This document shows, piece by piece, positions 1 through 7,876 of a DNA stretch of 64,000 nt. The notes under the pieces are model-generated. The model was not told where the DNA came from. It worked only from the letters and a program-made list of their open reading frames with translations, and did no database searches. Positions within the stretch are counted from its first letter, which is position 1. Every line of letters begins with the position of its first letter. This DNA is from Exobacillus caeni (GTDB taxonomy: Bacteria; Bacillota; Bacilli; Bacillales; Guptibacillaceae): assembly GCF_005747095.1 (NCBI RefSeq), contig NZ_SWLG01000004.1, forward strand, positions 62,001 to 126,000. The letters are read 5' to 3'. Made by a program: the position numbers and the translations under genes.

Positions 1-32
1 TTCAGTTAGTATATTATATATTCAAACGTATA

Positions 33-578
33 TTAAGAAGCCTGTTTAACAAGGATATGGAATCCTTCACTATGGTCTTCAACAAAGGCGTGTCTTGGAG
101 CTCTTAATACTTGTATAGCATAGATGAGATCGATGCAGCTTAATCCGATATTGATCGATGACAGTATTGCAAAGAACGCCATGTAAGCTGGAAAAAGCGC
201 TGATAGCAAGGATGCTGTAACAGTAATCGAAATAGCTGGAGACAACACAGCGATCAAGTAAAGGGCTCTGGAAACCGGTCTTTCAATTTCACAACGGACA
301 ATCGGAAGCTTCCGGGTGATATTTTCGATCCGAACGGTAGTTTTAATGCCGCTGAGCCACAAAGGCAAACAATGTAGAACTTTATGAACAAATAACAGCA
401 AGACTATTGAACCTAGAAATGGGAAGAAAGGAACAATAACATGCTTTGTATTAGGCTGTAGAACACTAAAAAATAGATATAGACTTATAAAACATAGCAT
501 GGTTACGATGAACGAAAATAAAAAGATGCGTTGAACACCGTATTCTTTAAATAAGTCAATTGATTTCCAACAACTCAT
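33..578 (-). CDS. DUF3267-type membrane protein
   Basis: This 181-residue protein has four or so hydrophobic stretches (about residues 20-40, 50-68, 108-130 and 135-155) and is probably an integral membrane protein. The layout resembles the DUF3267 family, whose members carry a zincin-like HExxH motif. Here the matching segment reads HKVLH (near residue 66), with Lys in place of the catalytic Glu, so peptidase activity is doubtful. A GTG lies three codons upstream, but the AGGTGAG ribosome site overlaps it, so I take the ATG at 578. B. subtilis has a similar gene (yhaJ) close to yhaI, which fits the divergent neighbour. The function is unknown. Confidence 0.6.
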   Translation of the reverse strand: MSCWKSIDLFKEYGVQRIFLFSFIVTMLCFISLYLFFSVLQPNTKHVIVPFFPFLGSIVLLLFVHKVLHCLPLWLSGIKTTVRIENITRKLPIVRCEIERPVSRALYLIAVLSPAISITVTASLLSALFPAYMAFFAILSSINIGLSCIDLIYAIQVLRAPRHAFVEDHSEGFHILVKQAS

Positions 579-744
579 GATTCTCACCTGCTTTATTCAT
601 AAGATGATTGTTACGTTTATTTTGAACACTCGTATACTTTACTGTGTTTTTAGAGAGAAATCAATACGTTATCGAGAATTTTACAAAGAAAAAATTTTGA
701 CAAAAATAGTCAAAATTTGAATGTTTAAAGCTTGTAAAATTCAT

Positions 745-759
745 TTCCTTTTAAAGGAA
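745..759. promoter_or_regulatory. 15-base perfect palindrome upstream of yhaI
   Basis: TTCCTTTTAAAGGAA is a perfect inverted repeat about 50 bases before the yhaI start, between the divergent yhaI and DUF3267 genes. A possible -10 (TACAAT) follows it near 768. It could be an operator; no regulator is recognised. Confidence 0.3.
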
Positions 760-811
760 TTCTCCGTTACAATATAAAGAAAGCAAGTTATCTATTAAGG
801 AGAATAATAGA

Positions 812-1174
812 ATGGATTCTATTACTAAACGGTTAGAAAGGATTGAATTTCATCAAAGACTGTTAGCAAAGATGCATACCATGGAAAAAGTTCCTTTTTA
901 TCGATTAGTTATAGAGAAAGGATTAACAGAGGATGAGATGAATGAGGTGCTGGATTTATGCGAAGAAGTAAATCAGCGCTTTAAAAAACAGCTCGAAGAA
1001 GGATTGGTCTCCCACACAACATTACTTATTCACTTTGTTGGAATGCTAAACGTAAAATTAGCACCGAAAGAGACGGTTGAATCGTTGTATGAACAAGGTA
1101 TCTTCCCGGAGCTAATGAAAAAGTTAGCGGCTATAATTCCAGCGGATGTTTCTACCTCGAAGTTTATGAACTAA
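812..1174 (+). CDS. yhaI: YhaI family protein (DUF1878)
   Basis: This small soluble protein of 120 residues is mostly helical, charged and has no signal peptide. Its length and sequence fit the DUF1878 (YhaI) family, which has no established function. The ATG follows AAGGAG at a normal distance. In B. subtilis yhaI sits beside hpr/scoC and yhaH. Here yhaH is the next gene, convergent, and no hpr-like gene lies between them. Confidence 0.75.
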   Translation: MDSITKRLERIEFHQRLLAKMHTMEKVPFYRLVIEKGLTEDEMNEVLDLCEEVNQRFKKQLEEGLVSHTTLLIHFVGMLNVKLAPKETVESLYEQGIFPELMKKLAAIIPADVSTSKFMN

Positions 1175-1224
1175 CGAGGAAGAGTGTGCTTTTGCTGAAT
1201 ACTACTTTTAATCCTACACGTAAG

Positions 1225-1257
1225 AAAAGCCTTGCTTCAAGACGAAGCAGGGCTTTT
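1225..1257. terminator. Bidirectional terminator between yhaI and yhaH
   Basis: The 14-base arms AAAAGCCTTGCTTC (1225-1238) and GAAGCAGGGCTTTT (1244-1257) form a strong stem with A/T flanks usable in both directions. The left arm overlaps the yhaH stop codon. Confidence 0.8.
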
Positions 1258-1605
1258 GATTTCCTTTTTAACAGAATTAATCGTTTGCTGCATTTCTTTT
1301 ACATCCGATTCTAGCTTTCCGACATTTGGTTCGATGTCTTTTCGGTAGGATGCAATGGCATTTTTTAAATCAGTGGATACCTCTTTGATTGTTTTCTTTC
1401 CTTCAGCAGACACTTCTTTAATTTGCTCTTTTACATCATTGATATCTTGTTTCAGCCTTTGGATCGATTCTTTCAATTCTTGCCCTTTCAGCTTCGCATC
1501 TGTTCGAAGGTCTCTTCCTGACTTAGGAGTGGTAAGCAAAACAGAAGCAGCTGTTACGATGCTGCCGATTGCAAAGCCAACTAGATAAGATTTTGCTTTT
1601 GCCAA
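1237..1605 (-). CDS. yhaH: YtxH domain protein (YhaH-like)
   Basis: The protein has 122 residues. One N-terminal hydrophobic segment (about residues 6-24, with a glycine-rich start) is followed by a long Lys/Glu-rich region from about residue 33 to the end that should form a coiled coil. This is the layout of YtxH-domain proteins, membrane-anchored general-stress proteins of Bacillus. The start is a TTG behind AAAGGATGAT. It lies between yhaI and trpP, as in B. subtilis, where the equivalent is yhaH. Biochemical function is not established. Confidence 0.75.
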   Translation of the reverse strand: MAKAKSYLVGFAIGSIVTAASVLLTTPKSGRDLRTDAKLKGQELKESIQRLKQDINDVKEQIKEVSAEGKKTIKEVSTDLKNAIASYRKDIEPNVGKLESDVKEMQQTINSVKKEIKSPASS

Positions 1606-1810
1606 AATGTATCATCCTTTCTGAAAAGAAGTTGAAATTTAATAAATACATTCTCGTTTATATTGGGAAACTCCTTCTCTGTTATAAGAAATTTACCCAC
1701 ACAGGAAGGTCGGAATGATTTGTATATATCACTCATACCCTCTAATAAGGGGAGATACACTGTTTATTATGGCCAGAGGACGGATGTTTATATAGATAGG
1801 AGGTATCAGA

Positions 1811-2005
1811 ATGGCAGGAGTGATATTCGGCATAATATGTATCGGGCTTTTATTGGTAATAAGCATGGTCAGCAGATTGTTGCTTGTGAAGAAATACTCG
1901 TTTCATACAGCTTCCATTATTAGAAAAAAGAATAGCGCTTACCTTTTCGGAATGATGGGGTTTGTTTGCCTGCTTATAGGGATTGGAATGGCGTTATTTT
2001 TTTAG
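1811..2005 (+). CDS. Small two-helix membrane protein
   Basis: This 64-residue protein has two predicted membrane helices (about residues 3-23 and 44-63) joined by a basic loop. A strong ribosome site (TAGGAGGT) precedes the ATG, and a terminator follows at once, so I consider it a real single-gene unit. No family was recognised. A longer reading frame in another phase overlaps it but has no ribosome site. Confidence 0.55.
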   Translation: MAGVIFGIICIGLLLVISMVSRLLLVKKYSFHTASIIRKKNSAYLFGMMGFVCLLIGIGMALFF

Positions 2006-2013
2006 CTGTTTTA

Positions 2014-2041
2014 ACACTCGTGTCGATCGGGTGTTTTTTTT
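2014..2041 (+). terminator. Terminator after small membrane protein
   Basis: Stem ACACTCG / CGGGTGT (2014-2020 with 2028-2034) followed by a run of T. Confidence 0.75.
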
Positions 2042-2113
2042 ATGTTAAATAATCCTGTGTTTGAGGGTAATTAATAACTATGAGGGACTTTATAACAGAA
2101 AGAGGTGTTATGT

Positions 2114-2521
2114 TTGCCGCTTCAAAATAGAGTGATGAAAGTTTTTGAAAAAATGAAACCAACCGCTGATAAAATGAAAAAAGACAATGCCAAAACAGAC
2201 CAATTGCTAAAGGAAACAAATTTGAAAATTAGAAAAAGGGAACCGAGAAAAGGAATAAGCGGAGTATTGTTTGAAGCAAAGTCAATTTTAAGGTTATTAA
2301 AAGCATATAGAACCGGAGCCTATCGTGATATTTCCCAAAAATCTGTGGTCATGATCATTGCCGCATTATTGTACTTCGTGATACCTACAGATGCTATCCC
2401 TGATGTTTTGGTTGGCTTTGGCTATATTGATGACGCAGCAGTAATCGGTTTTGTCACAAGTCAGTTGCATAAAGAGATAAGTAAGTTTTTAGAATGGGAA
2501 CAGGGGACCAATAAGGAATAA
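2114..2521 (+). CDS. DUF1232 (YkvA-type) membrane protein
   Basis: The 135-residue product has a basic N-terminal half and a C-terminal half matching DUF1232/YkvA proteins. The hallmark is the segment reading LLYFVIPTDAIPDVLVGFGYIDDA, quoted here only by its key parts: a hydrophobic helix, then Pro-x-Asp-x-Ile-Pro-Asp and a trailing Asp-Asp. The family is small and membrane-associated, with no known function. The start is uncertain: TTG at 2114 sits six bases after AAAGAGGTG and is preferred over GTG at 2105, which lies inside that site, and over ATG at 2135, which has no good site. Confidence 0.7.
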   Translation: MPLQNRVMKVFEKMKPTADKMKKDNAKTDQLLKETNLKIRKREPRKGISGVLFEAKSILRLLKAYRTGAYRDISQKSVVMIIAALLYFVIPTDAIPDVLVGFGYIDDAAVIGFVTSQLHKEISKFLEWEQGTNKE

Positions 2522-2546
2522 CATGATGATGAAAAGAGAGCAACAA

Positions 2547-2575
2547 AAAAGCCCGCCGTTATAGGCGAGGCTTTT
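2547..2575. terminator. Bidirectional terminator between DUF1232 gene and trpP
   Basis: AAAAGCCCGCC pairs imperfectly with GGCGAGGCTTTT across a short loop, with A-rich and T-rich flanks on both sides. It serves two convergent genes. Confidence 0.75.
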
Positions 2576-2579
2576 CATC

Positions 2580-3092
2580 TTAATAAGCAAAACTGGTTCG
2601 CTTTAATGCTGTTTGTATGATTGGGTAAATCAAAAACATGGCTATTGCGTTTACAGCTGCTGTCGGCAACACGATTGTCAGGAACAATACAGTAAACGGT
2701 ACTGGAAGGCCAGTGAGCACCAGTGCTACGGTTAGAAACACTGTTCCGCTGCACACCGTTCCGATCGCGGTTAGGATGCTGTTGGACAACAATGGCTTAT
2801 TCGTCTTTTTCATTAACAGATAAAGGCCAAAAAAGATAAATGCAGTCACTGGCTTATCAATGAAGTTCGCAAGCTGGCCTCCTGGGAACGAGGTTGTCGC
2901 AGCTGAAATAACTCCTGTAGCAAGACCAAGAACAGCAACGCTTTTTACATCCGGGAAAAGAATAATGCCAAGAAACATCATCGTAAGCAGCAAATCAAAT
3001 TTCATTCCTGAAAGAAAACCAGGAATCACCGCATGCAAAACTGTTCCGATACCAAGCAGCATAGCCATCATTACTAAATTTTTTGTTTTCAC
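2580..3092 (-). CDS. trpP: Tryptophan transporter TrpP
   Basis: The 170-residue protein is strongly hydrophobic with five or six membrane helices and matches the TrpP (YhaG) family of small tryptophan-uptake proteins, which B. subtilis encodes next to serC. The reading frame extends 16 codons upstream, but the correct start is the GTG at 3092. The array of UAG/GAG triplets and the GAGGAGAG ribosome site lie just before it, which fits translational control by the Trp RNA-binding protein TRAP, as known for B. subtilis trpP. The nearest gene upstream on this strand is serC, with two hairpins between them, so trpP probably has its own transcript. Confidence 0.88.
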   Translation of the reverse strand: MKTKNLVMMAMLLGIGTVLHAVIPGFLSGMKFDLLLTMMFLGIILFPDVKSVAVLGLATGVISAATTSFPGGQLANFIDKPVTAFIFFGLYLLMKKTNKPLLSNSILTAIGTVCSGTVFLTVALVLTGLPVPFTVLFLTIVLPTAAVNAIAMFLIYPIIQTALKRTSFAY

Positions 3093-3121
3093 CTTAATCT
3101 CTCCTCTTCTCAACTCAGCTA
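3093..3121 (-). promoter_or_regulatory. TRAP-type (G/U)AG array over the trpP ribosome site
   Basis: On the minus strand UAG, GAG, GAG, GAG and GAG lie at 3119-3121, 3114-3116, 3109-3111, 3104-3106 and 3099-3101, a strict five-base period with two-base spacers. An AAG at 3093-3095 touches the GTG start. The array covers the Shine-Dalgarno sequence. TRAP bound to tryptophan is known to bind such arrays and block translation of trpP. Confidence 0.85.
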
Positions 3122-3179
3122 ATTTAATATTTCTTTCCAACGGTGCCCTCTATGCCCGCTGCAAAAGAAATATTAAATT
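3121..3179 (-). repeat. 16-base perfect inverted repeat just upstream of the TRAP array
   Basis: AATTTAATATTTCTTT (3121-3136) and AAAGAAATATTAAATT (3164-3179) are exact complements with a 27-base GC-richer loop. In the trpP leader RNA they would form a long AT-rich hairpin ending at the first UAG of the TRAP array. Confidence 0.8.
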
Positions 3180-3221
3180 TATTTTAACAGGAAACGAACC
3201 TAAAGAAAAGTATTAAATACA

Positions 3222-3250
3222 TAAAGAAAAACTCGCCGGTTGGCGAGCAT
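3222..3250 (-). terminator. Minus-strand terminator upstream of trpP
   Basis: CTCGCC/GGCGAG stem (3232-3237 with 3242-3247), followed on the minus strand by TTTTTCTTT. It probably ends serC transcripts before trpP; it could also act as an attenuator. Confidence 0.65.
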
Positions 3251-3270
3251 TTAAGAGAATAAGAGGCGTT

Positions 3271-3306
3271 AAAACCGATGCACCGAGGAATAGAAGCATC
3301 GGTTTT
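3271..3306 (-). terminator. Hairpin after serC
   Basis: AAAACCGATGC (3271-3281) pairs exactly with GCATCGGTTTT (3296-3306). The T bases are inside the stem. It lies 18 bases after the serC stop, upstream of a second hairpin at 3222-3250. Confidence 0.65.
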
Positions 3307-3323
3307 AAAATAAAGGCAAATTT

Positions 3324-4412
3324 TTACAGGTTATGCTTTTGATGAAACTGGGACATAAACTCACATAAAGCTTCCACGGAATCAAGCGGCACTGCATTAT
3401 AGATCGAGGCACGGCATCCACCGAGGGATCGGTGTCCTTTAAGCCCAACAAAGCCTTCTTCTGTGGCTTCTTCTAAAAATAATTGAGTTAGTTCTTCCGT
3501 TGGCAGAGTAAAGGTAACATTCATTCTGGAACGGCTGTCTTTTTTGGCGTGCCCGTTATAAAAGCCATTGCTGTTATCAATCGTTTCATAAAGCATCGTG
3601 GACTTTTTCTTGTTCTCTGCTTCAAAGTTTTCTATACCGCCGTTTTCTTTTGTCCATTTTAACACGAGTGACAGCATGTAAATGGCAAACGCGGGAGGTG
3701 TATTATAAAGAGACTTCTTTTGAACATGGGTCTTATAATCAAGCATTGTAGGCAATCCTTCAGGAATCCGCTCTAAAATATCATTTTTTAGAATTACTAC
3801 GGTAACCCCGGCAGGTCCGAGGTTTTTTTGTGCGCCTGCATAAATCAGCGAAAAATTCTGGACAGGTATTACTCGGCTAAGGATGTCGCTAGACATATCA
3901 GCAATAAGTGTCTGGTTTTGATTTGCAGGAAAATTGCGCCATTGTGTTCCGTGAATCGTATTGTTAGAGGTAAGGTGCAGGTAAGCATCATTGTCACTGT
4001 AGCGTAATTCGCTTAAATCAGGAATATGGTCAAAATTACTTTCCTTTGTTGAGGCGGCAATGGAAGCGGCACCTATCTTTTGTGCTTCCTTGTATGCTTT
4101 TTCAGACCAGCTTCCGGTAACGACATAATTTCCGACCTGTTTATTTCCAAGAAAATTCATCGGCACCATCGAAAATTGAAGACTTGCCCCGCCCTGCAAA
4201 AACAAGACTTCATATTCATCGGGTATTTCGAGCAGCTCTCGAAGTAGATTTTGCGCTTCTGTGTGAATGCTTTTATATTCTTTGCTCCGGTGGCTAAACT
4301 CCATGACTGACATTCCTGCCTGTTGGTAACTAATCAATTCGGATTGTGCTTTGTCCAGAACCTCAAAGGGCAAAGCTGAAGGTCCTGCATTAAAAATATG
4401 CCTTCTTTCCAT
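3324..4412 (-). CDS. serC: Phosphoserine aminotransferase SerC
   Basis: SerC transfers the amino group of glutamate to 3-phosphohydroxypyruvate, the second step of serine synthesis, with pyridoxal phosphate. The 362-residue product begins with the family signature FNAGPSALP and carries the cofactor lysine in AGAQKNLGPAG (Lys196). The length equals that of Bacillus SerC. The frame is open for 27 more codons upstream, but AAAAGGAG precedes the ATG at 4412, which also gives the conserved N terminus. serC beside trpP matches the B. subtilis order. Confidence 0.95.
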   Translation of the reverse strand: MERRHIFNAGPSALPFEVLDKAQSELISYQQAGMSVMEFSHRSKEYKSIHTEAQNLLRELLEIPDEYEVLFLQGGASLQFSMVPMNFLGNKQVGNYVVTGSWSEKAYKEAQKIGAASIAASTKESNFDHIPDLSELRYSDNDAYLHLTSNNTIHGTQWRNFPANQNQTLIADMSSDILSRVIPVQNFSLIYAGAQKNLGPAGVTVVILKNDILERIPEGLPTMLDYKTHVQKKSLYNTPPAFAIYMLSLVLKWTKENGGIENFEAENKKKSTMLYETIDNSNGFYNGHAKKDSRSRMNVTFTLPTEELTQLFLEEATEEGFVGLKGHRSLGGCRASIYNAVPLDSVEALCEFMSQFHQKHNL

Positions 4413-4652
4413 GTTCCTTGCACTCCTTTTATTTACCAAAAGTTTGTAAAGGTATATTTTTTGATTTTTTACCATCCTATCATTAATGAACAAATAATTT
4501 CTAGATATTTTTCAAAATTCATAAAAAGAAGGGAAAGGGATTGAATGCTACTCGTTTTTTGTTAAAAATAATAAGTAAAAGACTTTCTCGGTAGGAAAAA
4601 ATAATTGATTTTGATATCCTTATTCAGAGAGAAGCGGAACAGGGGGGTTCTT

Positions 4653-5543
4653 ATGTACAGGGAGAATAAACCGGCAGATGTGGGTCCATATGATCACCCG
4701 GATATTTATCCGGGACCAAGACCGTCGTCTTCGTTCATATACCATAAAGGAAAAGCTCACAGAATTATTGAAGAGCAAGGAACGAAGGCTGAAGATCTGA
4801 TTTTGCACTATTCGAATGCGGAAGACATGCTAGGTACGCTTGCGTTTGCTTCCCATGATGAAATTTCAGTGAGGGAGTTTTTGAAAAGGCAATCTGTCGA
4901 ATCGATAGGAGACCGCATTCCGGTGCTCGCATACGGTTCAAATGTTTGCCTCGCGCAATTGCAATATAAGTTCAGTTTGAATCCTGATATGAGTGATCTG
5001 GTAATATTTTACCGGGCAACCATCACGGACACGGATGTAGTGTATGGGTCGTTCCTTTCTCCATACGGAGCACTTCCGGCAGTGATCGCACCGATAGAAG
5101 GGGCAGAAACAGAGGTGTGGGTTACATTCGTTGAACGGGAGCAGTTGGACTTGCTTAACCGAACAGAAGGAAGCTATGTACTCAGGGAACATAATAAAGG
5201 GAAAATAAAGTTAGCTAACGGCGAAGTTTTCGAAAAGGTATATGCCTATTATTATCCACATGCCTATAAAAAAGACGGCACTTATTACCGTTTTAAAGAT
5301 ATTCCCGGCCGTTCGTCACTACCATCCAGATGGCAAGCGGATATGTTGAACGATTTAAAGGGCCTTGTTGCTTTTGAAGGGCACCGGGAGGAGTTTATCC
5401 ATAACATCAGGTGGAAACCGACTTTCCATCAGCGGATAGGGAATTTTTTAGAACAATTCAATGAGACATTCGACCATCCGGATTGGGAAGTGATTTCTTC
5501 GATAGATACCGTACAGAAAATGAAAAGAAGTTTTAGTGATTAA
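4653..5543 (+). CDS. Gamma-glutamylcyclotransferase-like protein
   Basis: The product has 296 residues and no signal peptide or membrane segments. Residues from about 88 carry PVLAYGSN, the glycine-rich YGSN loop of the gamma-glutamylcyclotransferase (GGCT/AIG2) fold. This is followed by a segment ending in LDLLNRTEGSYVLRE, which resembles the family's catalytic Glu region. The long N-terminal and C-terminal extensions are unlike classic GGCT enzymes, so substrate and activity are unknown. The start is ATG 4653, behind AGGGGGG; an upstream in-frame extension of 16 codons lacks a ribosome site. It sits alone between serC and hit. Confidence 0.6.
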   Translation: MYRENKPADVGPYDHPDIYPGPRPSSSFIYHKGKAHRIIEEQGTKAEDLILHYSNAEDMLGTLAFASHDEISVREFLKRQSVESIGDRIPVLAYGSNVCLAQLQYKFSLNPDMSDLVIFYRATITDTDVVYGSFLSPYGALPAVIAPIEGAETEVWVTFVEREQLDLLNRTEGSYVLREHNKGKIKLANGEVFEKVYAYYYPHAYKKDGTYYRFKDIPGRSSLPSRWQADMLNDLKGLVAFEGHREEFIHNIRWKPTFHQRIGNFLEQFNETFDHPDWEVISSIDTVQKMKRSFSD

Positions 5544-5544
5544 T

Positions 5545-5582
5545 AAAACGAAGGATGGCCCGGAGGCTATCCTTCGTTTTTT
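5545..5582. terminator. Bidirectional terminator between GGCT-like gene and hit
   Basis: AAAACGAAGGAT (5545-5556) pairs exactly with ATCCTTCGTTTT (5569-5580), between convergent genes. Confidence 0.85.
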
Positions 5583-5584
5583 GC

Positions 5585-6016
5585 TTATTCAAGGTGTGAA
5601 CGTATCCCATCGGCAATTTTTTTTAGATCTTCATTTGAATACTGGTCCTGATGGGTTCTCCACACTGCCCCGTATCCATCGTCCTGGCCATAGCGTGGAA
5701 TGAGATGAACATGGTAGTGAAATACAGATTGCCCTGCGATTTCTTCATTGTTATTCAGCAGGTTCATTCCTTCCGGGTTATATTGTTTCTTGATAGCATT
5801 CGCAATATCCGGAACATGCCTGAAAAGCTTTGAGGCCACTTCAGGAGACAGTTCATAAATATCTTTCTGGTGTTCTTTTGGAATGACAAGAGTATGTCCT
5901 TCTGTGACCTGGCTAATATCAAGAAAAGCAAGGATATCTTCGTTTTCATAAACCTTTGCTGTGGGAATTTCACCGTGAATGATCTTGCAAAAAATACAAT
6001 CGGCATGTGTTGTCAA
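5585..6016 (-). CDS. hit: HIT family nucleotide-binding protein
   Basis: A 143-residue histidine-triad protein. N-terminal Cys7 and Cys10 (CIFC) are typical of zinc-binding HIT proteins. The triad reads HYHVHLIPR, giving His100, His102 and His104, the nucleotide-phosphate hydrolase/transferase site. Length and sequence match B. subtilis Hit, encoded beside ecsA. Here the two genes are separated by about 1.8 kb of extra sequence. The physiological substrate in Bacillus is not established. Confidence 0.93.
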   Translation of the reverse strand: MTTHADCIFCKIIHGEIPTAKVYENEDILAFLDISQVTEGHTLVIPKEHQKDIYELSPEVASKLFRHVPDIANAIKKQYNPEGMNLLNNNEEIAGQSVFHYHVHLIPRYGQDDGYGAVWRTHQDQYSNEDLKKIADGIRSHLE

Positions 6017-6164
6017 ATCTAATCATTCCTTTCGCTTATATGGTATTTCTCTCATAGTAACATAAAAAAGACAGAAAGCTTTAAGGAGAGAGTTTATATG
6101 TAAGGATGTTTTCTAAAGGATTGTTGTGTTGGCTTAAAAGCGATAAACTGCGACGCAATTGCAG

Positions 6165-6300
6165 CATTGATTTCCACTCCGGGCAGTTCGCTTTCCGCGG
6201 GCAACGCTTCAGCTTCCTCGTCAGCAAAAACCGCTTCCTGCGGGATCTTCAGCTGTTGCTTTTCCCGCAGGAGTCGACTGCCCTCCTCTACAATCAATTG
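6165..6300 (-). repeat. Degenerate Bacillaceae interspersed repeat, copy 1
   Basis: The stretch contains TTCGCTTTCCGCGGGC, CTTCCTCGTC, TTCCTGCGGGATC and CCCGCAGGAGTCGACTGCC. From memory these are the building blocks, in order, of a repeat common in Bacillus-group genomes that carries the words GACTCCTGCGGGA and CCGCGGAAAGCGA. It is GC-richer than its surroundings and has no coding appearance. Confidence 0.55.
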
Positions 6301-6404
6301 ATGTTTTTTCAAGAAAGAGAACGACGAAGCACAGCTTAGCGGAGGAAACACACGCAGATTCCTCGAAAATTAACATCATATTTTCTTCGTGCGATGTCTT
6401 GCTG

Positions 6405-6690
6405 CCATAGCCTTCCTTATCCTGCGGGACAGCGAAGACGTTGAGACCCCGCAGTGTAGCAAGGTGGAGGCGAACGCCCAGGGACGTATGGATTGGACTG
6501 AGCCGTATGGAGATAAAGAAAACACGACGAACAAAAGAGAGTCGATGTTGCCTTATCGCAAGGAGGTGAGGGAAATCCACTAGTCTCTGTGAGCCGTAAC
6601 CAGACAGGCGGTTTTGGCGAGTGAGGAGGCTCAGCGCGAGCCCGCAGAAAGCGTAGTGTATTTCCGCAGCGGTCATCAATCCGTTACGTC
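6405..6690 (+). repeat. Degenerate Bacillaceae interspersed repeat, copy 2 (opposite orientation)
   Basis: This stretch reads TCCTGCGGGACAGCGAAGAC, TGAGACCCCGCAG, GAGGAGGCTCAGCGCGAG and CCCGCAGAAAGCG, the same words as copy 1 but inverted and interrupted by about 110 bases of unrelated sequence. The two copies point at each other between hit and the PCYCGC gene. Confidence 0.5.
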
Positions 6691-7118
6691 GCCGTCTATC
6701 TCAAATATGAAGCTTATAAAGCAACAAATTATGCAAAAAAGAACTAAATTTATAAAAGCAAAATAAAAAGGCCCCATCGGGGGGATAGGGCCATGAAGAG
6801 TGGAGAGAAGGGACGGAATTTATATGGGTACTTCGGTTAATTCTCTTTCGGAGACACCTCTTTCATTAAGAGTTTCTGCAAAACCTTACGTTTCCATCAG
6901 AATTATCTCCCGGACATAACCATGTAACCTATTCCAAAAGTCTCCTCTCTTCAAAGATTAGTATAGGGAAGTTGCTTTCTTTCTATTCACACATAGCTAA
7001 CTTTTTGAACGGATTGTGACGATAGTTTGGAGGGTGGTGAAAAAACCTCCATAGCAATGGAACTGTATACCATTTCATAGTATGATGGCTACATAATAAC
7101 GTCCTTTGGAGGTAAGCG
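6691..7118. other. Non-coding gap before the PCYCGC lipoprotein gene
   Basis: No reading frame with a ribosome site was found. It holds a GGCCC/GGGCC hairpin at about 6770-6792 and a GGAGG/CCTCC hairpin at about 7030-7051 shortly before the next gene; neither has a clear T run. Confidence 0.4.
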
Positions 7119-7610
7119 ATGAAATATAAAATTTATATCGTGAGTTTAGTTATGATACTTGTTGCTTTTGCGAGTGGCTGCGGGAATGAAGAAAGCCAGG
7201 AAGAGCAAGTTACACATCGTGCAGATAACGGAGATCTTCGTGAATTGACTGCTGATGCCAGTACATCGCCGGATTTTTTGAATGAAAAAGATGAGACTAT
7301 TCAAGTGATCTATGAGCTTGCCCCTCATTACAAGCAAGTCCTTGAATCTGTCCCATGCTACTGTGGGTGTGGAGAGTCTGCTGGCCACCGTGACAATTAT
7401 GATTGCTTCGTTCATGAAAACAAAGAAGATGGCGGGATCGTCTGGGACGACCATGGAACAAGATGTGGCGTTTGCCTCGAAATAGCTGCTTCATCCATGC
7501 AAATGTCTAAGGATGGAAAGTCACTTAAAGAGATCCGTGATTCAATAGACAGCAAGTATAACAACAGTGATTATGCTAAACCAACTCCGACTCCTATGCC
7601 GGAAGCTTAG
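7119..7610 (+). CDS. PCYCGC-motif lipoprotein
   Basis: The 163-residue product starts with a lipoprotein signal peptide ending in ASGC (lipid-bearing Cys21). The mature part contains the family motif PCYCGCG (about residues 87-93) plus further cysteines (DCF and RCGVC), suggesting metal binding or redox chemistry on the outer face of the membrane. The C terminus is a Pro/Thr-rich tail. PCYCGC proteins are known in Bacillus but have no assigned function. GGAGGT precedes the ATG and a terminator follows, so it is transcribed alone. It sits between hit and ecsA, which are adjacent in B. subtilis. Confidence 0.8.
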   Translation: MKYKIYIVSLVMILVAFASGCGNEESQEEQVTHRADNGDLRELTADASTSPDFLNEKDETIQVIYELAPHYKQVLESVPCYCGCGESAGHRDNYDCFVHENKEDGGIVWDDHGTRCGVCLEIAASSMQMSKDGKSLKEIRDSIDSKYNNSDYAKPTPTPMPEA

Positions 7611-7641
7611 TCTCTCAACCAGGAGCTAAATTTTACTATCA

Positions 7642-7674
7642 GGCGTGCAAAACTAGTTTTTGCATGCCTTTTTT
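7642..7674 (+). terminator. Terminator after PCYCGC gene
   Basis: GGCGTGCAAAA (7642-7652) pairs with TTTTTGCATGCC across a short loop (one G-T wobble), followed by TTTTTT. Confidence 0.88.
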
Positions 7675-7876
7675 GATGGTTGTATTGGTATAATGCATAT
7701 TCCTCCATTTTGGACATGTAGCCAACTTCACCGAGCTATCGGCCGCCAATTACGTTATTTGATCAGAGATGTATCACGATTAAAGCGCTGGATAAAGTCG
7801 GTACTTTTGAAAAATCCCTGGGATTCGTTACAATGAAAGCATGTAATCCAAAAAAGTGAAGATGCGAGGTATACAT

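Noticed and set aside
1663-1923. 86-codon frame overlapping the small membrane protein gene
   Set aside because: No ribosome site, and the other phase at 1811-2005 has a strong site, two clear membrane helices and a terminator.
4605-4652. N-terminal extension of the GGCT-like protein
   Set aside because: The ribosome site AGGGGGG is directly before ATG 4653, inside the extension.
6221-6679. Reading frame of 152 codons on the minus strand between hit and the PCYCGC gene
   Set aside because: It runs across two inverted degenerate repeats, has no ribosome site and an irregular composition without recognisable protein features.
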